This document shows positions 1-5,443 of a stretch of DNA of 5,443 nucleotides, piece by piece. The notes below the pieces were generated by a model, which was not told where the DNA came from, did no database searches, and saw only the letters and a program-made list of their open reading frames with translations. Numbering within the stretch: the stretch's first letter is position 1; each line of letters begins with the position of its first letter. Origin of the DNA: JABDJZ01 sp047619685 (lineage in GTDB: Bacteria > Bacteroidota > Rhodothermia > Rhodothermales > UBA10348); the NCBI GenBank assembly GCA_047619685.1, contig JBLHLC010000094.1, forward strand, positions 1 through 5,443, in the 5' to 3' direction. Both the position numbers and the translations under genes were made by a program.

Positions 1-2
1 TG

Positions 3-233
3 TATAAGGGCGCCATGGAGCCGGATGACCTCCTGGGCGATGGGGCGGCGCTGAAAATGGCCACGCAGGGCTACGGCGTGGGCAACTGGTACCTGTTACA
101 GGGACAGGCTGAACACGCCGCCGAGATCTTTGAGGGTGTTCTGGCCACCGGGTATTGGCCGGCCTTCGGATATATCGCCGCCGAAGCGGACCTGGCGCGC
201 CTGGAGGGCTACTCCCCAGTCGCGAAACAATAA
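3..233 (+). CDS. C-terminal part of a tetratricopeptide-repeat (TPR) type protein, 5' end outside window
   Basis: The reading frame is open from the left edge (first full codon at base 3) to TAA at 231-233, so 76 C-terminal residues are visible and the start lies outside the window. The ATG at 15 is most likely an internal methionine, because the frame continues upstream of it as Y-K-G-A. The segment GNWYLLQGQAEHAAEIFEGV followed by L-A-T-G-Y-W-P-A-F-G-Y has the small/large residue spacing of a TPR helix pair (Trp, Leu, Gly, Ala, Ala, Phe), and a second amphipathic helix ends in AEADLAR. TPR proteins act as protein-protein interaction scaffolds. The visible part does not reveal the partner, the location, or any domain further upstream. 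The gene converges with the minus-strand lipoprotein gene and the two 3' ends overlap by 25 bases. Coding status is well supported, but the specific function is unknown. Confidence 0.75.
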   Translation, partial: YKGAMEPDDLLGDGAALKMATQGYGVGNWYLLQGQAEHAAEIFEGVLATGYWPAFGYIAAEADLARLEGYSPVAKQ

Positions 234-850
234 AACAGGCCGTCTCCGCCGGTGCCGCGAAGGTTTTCCAGCCCGCACCCGCGCGACGGATGGGCAGAAT
301 TCCACGACGTCGGATTGGCACCGCCGCCCTGGCGGTCGTGGTGACCGACCTCGCCGCTGCCGTCTTCCGCTGAGCTCGTCCAGTCTCCGCAGGTGTGGTC
401 ACCATCCTCAGCACCGAAGGACGTCCCGTCCAGATTTGACCCGGTCAGTATGTCGTGACGGTTGGGAGAGTCTCCCCTTCCATTCACAACGGCGCCGTTT
501 TCGTCCAACTGCGTCTCTTTGGTAAGGTTGTTCTCACCGTGGAGGTTGGCCACATCCGAGGCCACCATCGCGCCGGCAGCATTATGCCAGGGTCCGCTTC
601 CAATCCGGTCGCGCGCGTGGCCACGTGCGGTACTGAGGTAGGCGCGCCATGTCTGGCTGGCCGCACCTGCGGCGTCAGCCAACGTGGCGCAATAGGCGTC
701 CGCTCCCGCCAGTCCGCCCAGGTCCGCTCCATTTCCGGGGTTGACGCTGGTCAGGAAGAAGGTCATATCTGGGGCCGAGTCCGTTGAGGCGGACTTGGGG
801 GTGCTGCAGCCCATCAGCAGAAGAGCAGCAAGGGGGGCAAAACGTAGCAT
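209..850 (-). CDS. Lipoprotein with C-type-lectin-like (DUF1554-type) domain
   Basis: This encodes a 213-residue predicted lipoprotein. The N-terminus has one Arg, a hydrophobic stretch and a lipobox ending L-M-G-C, with Cys15 as the likely lipidated residue. Met at the -2 position is tolerated but not typical. After a Ser/Thr/Pro-rich linker, one domain runs from about residue 29 to the end. It opens with MTFFLTSVNPGNGADLGGLA then G-A-D-A-Y-C, and continues with HDILTGSNLDGT, H-T-C-G-D-W-T-S, R-G-C-G-L and a final F-Y-C-F-A. That order resembles DUF1554/lectin-like domains in bacterial surface lipoproteins, including those of Leptospira. The four mature-domain cysteines (54, 154, 192, 208) fit the classical C-type lectin 1-4 and 2-3 disulfides. 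It probably sits on a membrane facing the periplasm or outside; the ligand is unknown. It lies 31 bases downstream of the dehydrogenase gene and may be cotranscribed. The start is fixed by the signal peptide; the upstream sequence shows no Shine-Dalgarno motif. Confidence 0.82.
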   Translation of the reverse strand: MLRFAPLAALLLMGCSTPKSASTDSAPDMTFFLTSVNPGNGADLGGLAGADAYCATLADAAGAASQTWRAYLSTARGHARDRIGSGPWHNAAGAMVASDVANLHGENNLTKETQLDENGAVVNGRGDSPNRHDILTGSNLDGTSFGAEDGDHTCGDWTSSAEDGSGEVGHHDRQGGGANPTSWNSAHPSRGCGLENLRGTGGDGLFYCFATGE

Positions 851-879
851 AGGAGTGGAGACGTGGTTAGGTCCCCTAA

Positions 880-897
880 TATCAGCCGAAACTGATA
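880..897 (-). terminator. Stem-loop over the dehydrogenase stop codon (possible weak terminator or 3' stabiliser)
   Basis: Read on the minus strand, TATCAG and CTGATA form a perfect 6-bp stem around the loop TTTCGG. A closing U-G pair would leave a UUCG tetraloop, a stable RNA loop type. Two outer G-U pairs could lengthen the stem. The stop codon TGA lies inside the 3' arm. The tail after the stem is ATATTAGG rather than a U run, so this is not a textbook intrinsic terminator. It could instead cause partial termination or protect the 3' end of the upstream message. The inverted repeat is seen directly; its function is an inference. Confidence 0.35.
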
Positions 898-2462
898 CCC
901 TGCGCCAGTGGCAATTCCGTGCTCCAGTTTACCGTGTTGGTCTGGCGGCGCATATACACCTTCCATGCGTCCGATCCGGACTCGCGCCCTCCGCCCGTTT
1001 CCTTCTCGCCACCGAACGCCCCACCAATCTCAGCGCCTGAGGTGCCGATGTTGATGTTGGCGATTCCGCAGTCGCTTCCACGGTGTGAAAGGAAGTACTC
1101 CGCCTCGCGCACGTGGTCCGTGAAGATGGCTGACGAAAGTCCTTGGGGGACGCCGTTGTGCAGATCCAGGGCCTCCTGCAACTCGTCGACCGCCTCGCGT
1201 GGAGTTGATTCCGCGTTGCCGTAGCCGATCAGGTAAAGAATCGGACCGAACGTCTCGTTCTGGACGATCTGGAAGTGATTCTGAGCGGTGGCCAAACATG
1301 GCGTCACATAGAGCCCGCCGGGGTATTCGGGGCCCTCAAGAAGCTCACCACCGTAGATAATCTCGCCTCCTTCCACCACGACTGCCTCCTTGGCCCGCAT
1401 GAGGTCATCCACGGCTCGCTGATTGACCAGCGGGCCCATGAGTGTCTTCGGGTCGCTGGGGTCGCCAATCGGAATGCCGTGGTATGCCTTGACCAGTCGG
1501 TCCTGCAACTCCTGGCGCATGGACTCGTGGACGATGATTCGGCGTGTCGAGGTGCACCGCTGCCCTGCCGTGCCGACCGATCCAAACAAGATGGCTGGCA
1601 GCACCAGGTCCATGTTGGCGTGGGGCGTGACGATGATGGCGTTGTTGCCGCCCAACTCAAGAATCGACCGACCCAAACGCTGTCCAACCACCTGACCTAC
1701 GCGGTGGCCCATCCGGCAGCTACCCGTGGCAGAGACCAGCGGAATCCGCCTGTCCGCCAGCATCGGCTCGCCTACCGTCGGCACGTCGCCCATCGCCAGC
1801 GAGAAAATAGCCGGATCCATGTCGTTGTCGCGGCAGACCTTCTCTGCAATCTTGATGCACGCAATGGCCGTAAGCGGCGTCTGCTCGGACGGCTTCCAGA
1901 TGGTCGTGTCGCCGCAGACGGCTGCCAGCGCCGAATTCCAGGCCCAGACTGCTACCGGGAAGTTGAATGCGCTGATGATGCCAACCACACCCAGGGGATG
2001 CCACTGCTCGCGCATATGGTGATCCTGGCGCTCAGACGGCATGGTGAGACCGTACAACTGGCGCGAAAGACCAGTTGCGAAGTCGCAGATGTCAATCATT
2101 TCCTGCACTTCGCCCTCACCCTCGGAGGCAATCTTGCCCATCTCCAGGGTCACTAGAGCTCCGAGTTCCTTCTTGTTGGCGCGAAGGGCATCGCCCAACT
2201 GGCGTACAACTTCGCCGCGTCTGGGCCCGGGGACCTTTCGCCAGGATGCGAAAGCTTCCTGCGCCCGGACCACGATGGAGTCATACTCCTCAGCCGTGAC
2301 CTGACGAACGGAGGCAATGTGCGACCCGTCAATCGGTGTGGTGACGTCCAGTTCAGGACCGGATCCGATCCACTCCCCGTTGAACCCACCCGGGTTCATT
2401 TCAGTGATTCCAAGCGACTCAAGAAATGCGCGCGCGGCGGCTGTAGCTTCCATCGTTTTCAT
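882..2462 (-). CDS. amaB: Antiquitin-type aldehyde dehydrogenase (ALDH7 family; L-piperideine/piperidine-6-carboxylate or 2-aminoadipate-6-semialdehyde dehydrogenase)
   Basis: This encodes a full-length 526-residue cytosolic NAD(P)-dependent aldehyde dehydrogenase. The catalytic residues are all present: Asn167 in SAFNFP, Lys190 in WKPSE (cofactor binding), Glu269 in LELGGNN (general base), nucleophile Cys303 in GQRCTS, and Glu403 in ETFGP. The C-terminal block N-I-G-T-S-G-A-E-I-G-G-A-F-G-G followed by EKETGGGRESGSDAWK (residues 471-501) and Y-M-R-R is the signature of ALDH7A1/antiquitin, not of betaine- or succinate-semialdehyde dehydrogenases. Known antiquitins oxidise 2-aminoadipate-6-semialdehyde to 2-aminoadipate, the last step of the saccharopine, aminotransferase or pipecolate routes of lysine degradation. 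No other lysine gene lies in the window, so the pathway is inferred from family. ATG at 2462 is used; a second ATG three codons later is also possible. No Shine-Dalgarno sequence precedes either. A stem-loop covers the stop codon. The symbol amaB follows usual bacterial naming for this subfamily. Confidence 0.93.
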   Translation of the reverse strand: MKTMEATAAARAFLESLGITEMNPGGFNGEWIGSGPELDVTTPIDGSHIASVRQVTAEEYDSIVVRAQEAFASWRKVPGPRRGEVVRQLGDALRANKKELGALVTLEMGKIASEGEGEVQEMIDICDFATGLSRQLYGLTMPSERQDHHMREQWHPLGVVGIISAFNFPVAVWAWNSALAAVCGDTTIWKPSEQTPLTAIACIKIAEKVCRDNDMDPAIFSLAMGDVPTVGEPMLADRRIPLVSATGSCRMGHRVGQVVGQRLGRSILELGGNNAIIVTPHANMDLVLPAILFGSVGTAGQRCTSTRRIIVHESMRQELQDRLVKAYHGIPIGDPSDPKTLMGPLVNQRAVDDLMRAKEAVVVEGGEIIYGGELLEGPEYPGGLYVTPCLATAQNHFQIVQNETFGPILYLIGYGNAESTPREAVDELQEALDLHNGVPQGLSSAIFTDHVREAEYFLSHRGSDCGIANINIGTSGAEIGGAFGGEKETGGGRESGSDAWKVYMRRQTNTVNWSTELPLAQGISFG

Positions 2463-2611
2463 AATGCTTATTCAGGCTCGAAAAGTTACGGAACCGCTTC
2501 CGGAGGTCGCGCCAAGGCTTCGTGCAGATTGTCTGTTATTCCCTTGAACACCGTCGGGGTTTCTGCATACGACGGCCTACCGATTAATCTCCAGTCAGTC
2601 CAAACTCCATC
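2463..2611. promoter_or_regulatory. Divergent intergenic region with presumed promoters for the dehydrogenase (-) and peptidase (+) genes
   Basis: These 149 bases separate two divergently transcribed genes and must carry the start signals for both unless more distant promoters are used. On the minus strand TAACTTTT (2488 down to 2481) matches the Bacteroidota -7 element TAnnTTTG except at the last base. It sits 18 bases before the dehydrogenase ATG, but the nearest upstream TTG is 24 bases away, slightly outside the usual spacing. No good match to either the Bacteroidota or the sigma70 consensus was found facing the peptidase. Two inverted repeats lie inside: CGGAA-CCGC-TTCCG (2489-2502) and CCGTCG-13 nt-CGACGG (2551-2575). 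Either could be an operator or a leader hairpin, although repeats this short can arise by chance. No small coding gene is evident. Confidence 0.45.
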
Positions 2612-4168
2612 ATGCCTCGATCTCTTCTGTTGGCGGCAGCCCTGCTTGTTACAACGCCATTATTTGCCCAGACCTTTCAGACCGAAGATCCGGTAATCCG
2701 CGATATGTGGCGGGTTGGTGTGGAAGAATCTCAAACCCGCCAGCTTGCCCATGTGCTGATGGATCAGATCGGGCCACGGCTTGCCGGCTCGGAAGGCCTC
2801 GAGGCGGCTCAGGACTGGTTGCTTGAGACGTACGATTCCTGGGGCATTGAGGCCGAGAAACAGGAAATCGGGACATGGATGCGCTGGAAGCCCGGCTCGC
2901 TCCACATCGACATGGTCTCGCCCCGAGTAACGAGTTTGGAGGCCGAAATCAAGGCATGGAGCCCGGGTACCAATGGCCCGGTCCGCGGAACGGTAGTGCT
3001 TCTCCCTGCCATCGGCGAGGACACGGAAGCCTGGTTGGCCGGCATCAAGGGCAAATTCGTGATGATCTCCGCACCGGAGGAAATGTGCCGGGCAAAGCAG
3101 GAGTTGGAGGCACTCGCGTCCCCCGGCACCATTGAACGCCTTGCCGAGCGCAAGCTTGTGACCGAGAGAGAGGCGGAGCGGCGCATGCTGGCTTTGACCG
3201 GACCTGTCAACCCGCGGGAAATCGCGAACCTGACCGCCGCGGTACTAGACAAAGCCGGAGCGGCTGGCACCATTGAGTCACGCTGGTCCGGCGGCTGGGG
3301 CGTCAACAAGGTCTTCGGTACCAACAACACGCGCGCAGTAGCCATCGATGTCTCCTGCGAGGACTACGGCCTCATGTACCGGCTGATCTCCGGTGGCGAT
3401 GAAGTGGAAATTGAGGTTGACGCGCAGGCCGAACTGCAGGGCGAGGTACCCCAGTTCAATGTGGTCGCGCAGCTGACCGGTACCGAACTCCCCAACGAGT
3501 ACGTGCTGCTTGGTGCCCACCTGGACTCGTGGCACGCGGCCACCGGCGCAACAGACAATGGCACCGGGAGCATCACCATGCTGGAGGCCATGCGCATCCT
3601 GAAGGCCACCTACCCCAACCCTCGCCGGACCATTCTTGTGGGGCACTGGGCCAACGAGGAGGCCGGGCTCATTGGATCATCAGCTTTCCGCGAGGACCAC
3701 CCGGAGATGCTGGATGGCATCCAGGCGGCCTTCAACCAGGACAACGGCACCTGGGCTTTTGAACGAATTGAAGGACAGGGATTTGCGGACGCGGCATCGC
3801 ACATCCCTGCGTGGGCGGCCGCCATGCCGAAGGATTTTTCGGACCGCATCCTGCTCGAAATGCCCGGTCCGCAGGCCAACAGCGGATCAGATCATTCATC
3901 GTTCGTTTGTGCCGGTATCCCCAGTTTCCGACTGCAATCCCCGTACAACGAATACAGGCAGTACACCTGGCATACCAACCGGGACACCTACGACAAGATT
4001 GTTTTCGACGACCTGGCCGACAACGCCACGGTCGCGGCCATGATGGCTTACATGGCCTCCGAGGACCCCACGCGCGTGGGTCGAGAAAAGGCAACACTCC
4101 CGCAGGTCCGAGGACCCGCTCGCAGTTGGCCGGAATGCCGGCCGGCCCGGCGAACCAGCGGGCGGTGA
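2612..4168 (+). CDS. Secreted M28-family zinc metallopeptidase (aminopeptidase/carboxypeptidase-like)
   Basis: This encodes a 518-residue exported zinc exopeptidase. A short signal peptide (Arg3, hydrophobic residues 5-18, ending L-F-A-Q near residue 20) fixes the start at ATG 2612 and implies a periplasmic or secreted enzyme. Residues about 110-270 hold a PA-like insertion common in M28 proteins (for example the segment V-R-G-T-V-V-L-L-P and G-K-F-V-M-I-S-A-P). The catalytic domain follows and is intact. The five expected zinc ligands are His303 (GAHLDSW), Asp315 (ATDNGTG), Glu350 (NEEAGLIGS), Asp377 (FNQDNG) and His428 (SGSDHSSF). The supporting Asp305 and the general base Glu349 are also present. 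M28 enzymes remove single residues from peptide ends; the preferred residue cannot be read from sequence. The C-terminal tail, rich in Arg and Pro with W-P-E-C, is not part of the catalytic fold. The stop overlaps the start of the next gene, which suggests an operon. Confidence 0.93.
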   Translation: MPRSLLLAAALLVTTPLFAQTFQTEDPVIRDMWRVGVEESQTRQLAHVLMDQIGPRLAGSEGLEAAQDWLLETYDSWGIEAEKQEIGTWMRWKPGSLHIDMVSPRVTSLEAEIKAWSPGTNGPVRGTVVLLPAIGEDTEAWLAGIKGKFVMISAPEEMCRAKQELEALASPGTIERLAERKLVTEREAERRMLALTGPVNPREIANLTAAVLDKAGAAGTIESRWSGGWGVNKVFGTNNTRAVAIDVSCEDYGLMYRLISGGDEVEIEVDAQAELQGEVPQFNVVAQLTGTELPNEYVLLGAHLDSWHAATGATDNGTGSITMLEAMRILKATYPNPRRTILVGHWANEEAGLIGSSAFREDHPEMLDGIQAAFNQDNGTWAFERIEGQGFADAASHIPAWAAAMPKDFSDRILLEMPGPQANSGSDHSSFVCAGIPSFRLQSPYNEYRQYTWHTNRDTYDKIVFDDLADNATVAAMMAYMASEDPTRVGREKATLPQVRGPARSWPECRPARRTSGR

Positions 4169-4686
4169 CGAGCCACCCACTCGACCAGCAAGCGTGGGCT
4201 GGACAGGTTCTGAGCATTTTTATCGCCCCTGAGCGAGGCGTACCCATGGAGACGCGGAAAGAGGCCCGCGCCGTACCTGGCCGCGGACTCGACGGCGACA
4301 GGTACTACTTCGGGGCCGGCTCGCTTTCGCGCTGGTCGGGCCACATGCGAGAGGTCACCCTTATCGCGGACGAGGCGTTGACCGAGATGGAAGCCGATGC
4401 CGGGATCGGTCTATCGGCCGCCGAAAGCCGACGCAACATCCTCGTATCGGGAGTCCCGCTGAATGACCTCGTCAAAGTGCCCTTCTTCGTTGGTGGGGTG
4501 GAAATGGAGGGCGTCCGCCTCTGCCAGCCGTGCAAGTATTTGGCCCGAAAGACCGGGAAGGATGTCCTGCCGGCCATGATCGGACGCGGTGGCCTTCGGG
4601 CGCGCATTCTCAGCGGGGGGATGATAAGGGTTGGTGATTCGGTGACGCCGAGTCCCGGGAGCGAAAGCCCTCGGCCCCTACCTTGA
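4165..4686 (+). CDS. MOSC-domain protein (molybdenum cofactor / sulfur-carrier domain)
   Basis: I place the start at GTG 4165-4167, which overlaps the peptidase stop as GTGA and gives 173 residues. The next in-frame ATG (4246) would remove the first beta strand (G-Q-V-L-S-I-F-I-A-P) seen in MOSC proteins, and the frame upstream of 4165 lies inside the peptidase gene. Family landmarks appear in order: PGRGLDGDRYY (residues 38-48), VTLIADEALTEME (64-76), E-S-R-R-N-I-L-V-S-G-V-P-L-N (87-100), R-L-C-Q-P-C (118-123) and RGGLRARILSGG plus R-V-G-D-S-V near the C-terminus. Cys120 or Cys123 corresponds to the conserved sulfur- or cofactor-binding cysteine of the family. MOSC domains occur in molybdenum cofactor sulfurases, mARC-like reductases and stand-alone bacterial proteins such as YiiM and YuaD. 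This is a stand-alone cytosolic form, so its reaction is unknown. Its neighbours are the overlapping peptidase gene and a transporter gene three bases downstream. Confidence 0.88.
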   Translation: MTSHPLDQQAWAGQVLSIFIAPERGVPMETRKEARAVPGRGLDGDRYYFGAGSLSRWSGHMREVTLIADEALTEMEADAGIGLSAAESRRNILVSGVPLNDLVKVPFFVGGVEMEGVRLCQPCKYLARKTGKDVLPAMIGRGGLRARILSGGMIRVGDSVTPSPGSESPRPLP

Positions 4687-4689
4687 CCC

Positions 4690-5421
4690 ATGCCGCAACT
4701 TCCCATCTCTCTTGAAATGCTGGCGCTGGCCAGCCTGATCGTTTTCGTCGGGGCCATGGTCCAGGGGTCGATCGGCTTCGGGCTTGGGACGCTGGGCGTG
4801 CCCCTGCTCCTGCTCATCCACCCCCCGTTTGTCCCGGCGCCGATGTTGCTTCTGGCGTTCGTCCTGACGGTGACGGTCTTCCTCAAAGAGCGCAGATCGG
4901 TCTCTGGCTTCGAAATTGGATGGGGCGTGGTGGGCCGACTTGCTGGGGCATTTCTGGGGGCCCTTGTTGTGGGGTTGGTGTCCCAGGACACGCTGACGCT
5001 CATCGCCGCCAGCCTGGTTTTCGTTGCCCTGGCTCTTGTGCAATCCGGACTGACTGTCCCGATCACAAGACTCAACCTTGTCGCCGCCGGCACGCTCTCG
5101 GGGTTTATGGGAACGGCCTCGTCCATAGGCGGACCGCCGATGGGCCTGATGTACGCCGGGCAGAAGGGCCCGAAGGTTCGCGGAACCTTGTCGGGGATTT
5201 TCGTGGCCGGCACGCTCTCCGCCTTGTTTGCACTCTGGACGGTCGGAAAGTTCGGAGTCGAAGAGGTCAAGCTTGGCGCCATCCTGCTCCCGGCCGTACT
5301 CCTGGGGATTGTGGCTTCGCGCTACACCGCCAAGTATCTGGACGGCGGGTTCCTGAAGCCGGCAATCATGCTGGTGTCAGGTGCGGCGGCCAGCATCATC
5401 CTGGTGCGGCACTTCTTTTAG
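4690..5421 (+). CDS. TauE/SafE (TSUP) family membrane transporter, putative sulfite/organosulfonate or anion exporter
   Basis: This encodes a 243-residue, very hydrophobic inner-membrane protein with about eight membrane segments (roughly residues 9-43, 46-64, 75-97, 101-118, 128-147, 164-184, 194-212 and 222-240; the first block may be a re-entrant pair). Both TSUP half-motifs are visible: G-A-M-V-Q-G-S-I-G-F-G-L-G at 21-33, and L-S-G-F-M-G-T-A-S-S-I-G-G-P-P at 136-150. Length and layout are normal for the family (about 240-280 residues). Characterised members move sulfite, sulfoacetate, taurine-derived anions or other organic anions, usually outward with protons; the substrate here is not determinable. 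ATG 4690 lies three bases after the MOSC stop, so it is probably cotranscribed and translationally coupled. No Shine-Dalgarno motif precedes it. Only 22 bases follow the stop in the window and no terminator is seen there. Confidence 0.92.
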   Translation: MPQLPISLEMLALASLIVFVGAMVQGSIGFGLGTLGVPLLLLIHPPFVPAPMLLLAFVLTVTVFLKERRSVSGFEIGWGVVGRLAGAFLGALVVGLVSQDTLTLIAASLVFVALALVQSGLTVPITRLNLVAAGTLSGFMGTASSIGGPPMGLMYAGQKGPKVRGTLSGIFVAGTLSALFALWTVGKFGVEEVKLGAILLPAVLLGIVASRYTAKYLDGGFLKPAIMLVSGAAASIILVRHFF

Positions 5422-5443
5422 AAGGCCGGTGAACAAGTGCCGC

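Noticed and set aside
1275..2156. Long plus-strand open frame of 293 codons antisense to the dehydrogenase
   Set aside because: It lies entirely opposite a gene with complete ALDH motifs. Its product is rich in His, Arg and Cys with no recognisable domain, as expected for an antisense shadow in GC-rich DNA.
2544..2570. Possible sigma70-like promoter TTGAAC / GCATAC before the peptidase
   Set aside because: The spacing is only 15 bases and the -10 match is poor. It is not better than chance in this region.
2319..2696. Plus-strand frame crossing the divergent intergenic region
   Set aside because: It overlaps the start regions of two well-supported genes, and its translation shows no domain or signal peptide.
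3811..4164. Upstream extension of the MOSC frame into the peptidase gene
   Set aside because: The translated extension has no MOSC similarity and overlaps catalytic-domain codons of the peptidase, including His428. The GTG at 4165 gives the natural family length.
3732..4247. Minus-strand open frame of 171 codons opposite the peptidase 3' end
   Set aside because: Trp/Arg/Cys/Pro-rich composition, no domain, and fully opposite conserved peptidase and MOSC coding sequence.
4305..5282. Long minus-strand open frame of 325 codons opposite the MOSC and TSUP genes
   Set aside because: The translation is Pro/Ser/Thr/Arg-rich and low in complexity, and it spans two conserved genes on the other strand. 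It is a shadow of codon bias.
5422..5443. Possible GTG start of a fourth operon gene at 5429
   Set aside because: Only five codons remain before the window ends, so coding status cannot be judged.
1..5443. CRISPR arrays, tRNA or rRNA genes, transposases, phage or defence genes
   Set aside because: No regularly spaced repeats, no cloverleaf-like segments, and no proteins of these classes were found. Coding genes with known metabolic or surface families fill the window.

Overview
The window looks like ordinary chromosomal DNA from a GC-rich environmental bacterium. It holds six protein-coding genes and almost no non-coding space. Three things suggest a high-GC member of the Bacteroidota/Rhodothermota group: no start codon has a convincing Shine-Dalgarno sequence, the secreted peptidase has a short signal peptide ending in LFAQ, and the protein types fit. 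Gemmatimonadota or a similar lineage is possible. This placement is an inference from sequence style, not a database match. I see no mobile element, CRISPR array, tRNA or rRNA.

Left part (1-2462): the 3' end of a plus-strand TPR-type protein enters from the left edge and runs tail-to-tail, overlapping by 25 bases, into a minus-strand gene for a lipoprotein with a C-type-lectin-like (DUF1554-type) domain. Upstream of that, on the same strand and 31 bases away, is a full-length antiquitin-type aldehyde dehydrogenase. It probably oxidises 2-aminoadipate-6-semialdehyde (in equilibrium with piperideine-6-carboxylate) in lysine breakdown. A small stem-loop covers its stop codon and may terminate, attenuate or stabilise the transcript before the lipoprotein gene.

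Centre (2463-2611): a 149-base divergent intergenic region separates the minus-strand pair from a plus-strand cluster. It should hold promoters for both directions. It contains two short inverted repeats and a weak Bacteroidota-like -7 box facing the dehydrogenase.

Right part (2612-5421): three plus-strand genes are packed like an operon. They are an exported M28-family zinc peptidase with every metal ligand and catalytic residue present, a MOSC-domain protein whose GTG start overlaps the peptidase stop (GTGA), and a TauE/SafE (TSUP) membrane transporter that starts three bases after the MOSC stop. MOSC proteins handle molybdenum cofactor or sulfur chemistry, and TSUP carriers often export sulfite or other sulfur-containing organic anions. 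The last two genes may therefore serve one sulfur-related task, but neither the substrate nor the partner enzyme is visible here.

I found no clearly novel system. The points most worth a second look are the MOSC-TSUP pairing behind a secreted peptidase, the overlapping GTG start, the stem-loop at the dehydrogenase stop codon, and the consistent lack of Shine-Dalgarno sequences.
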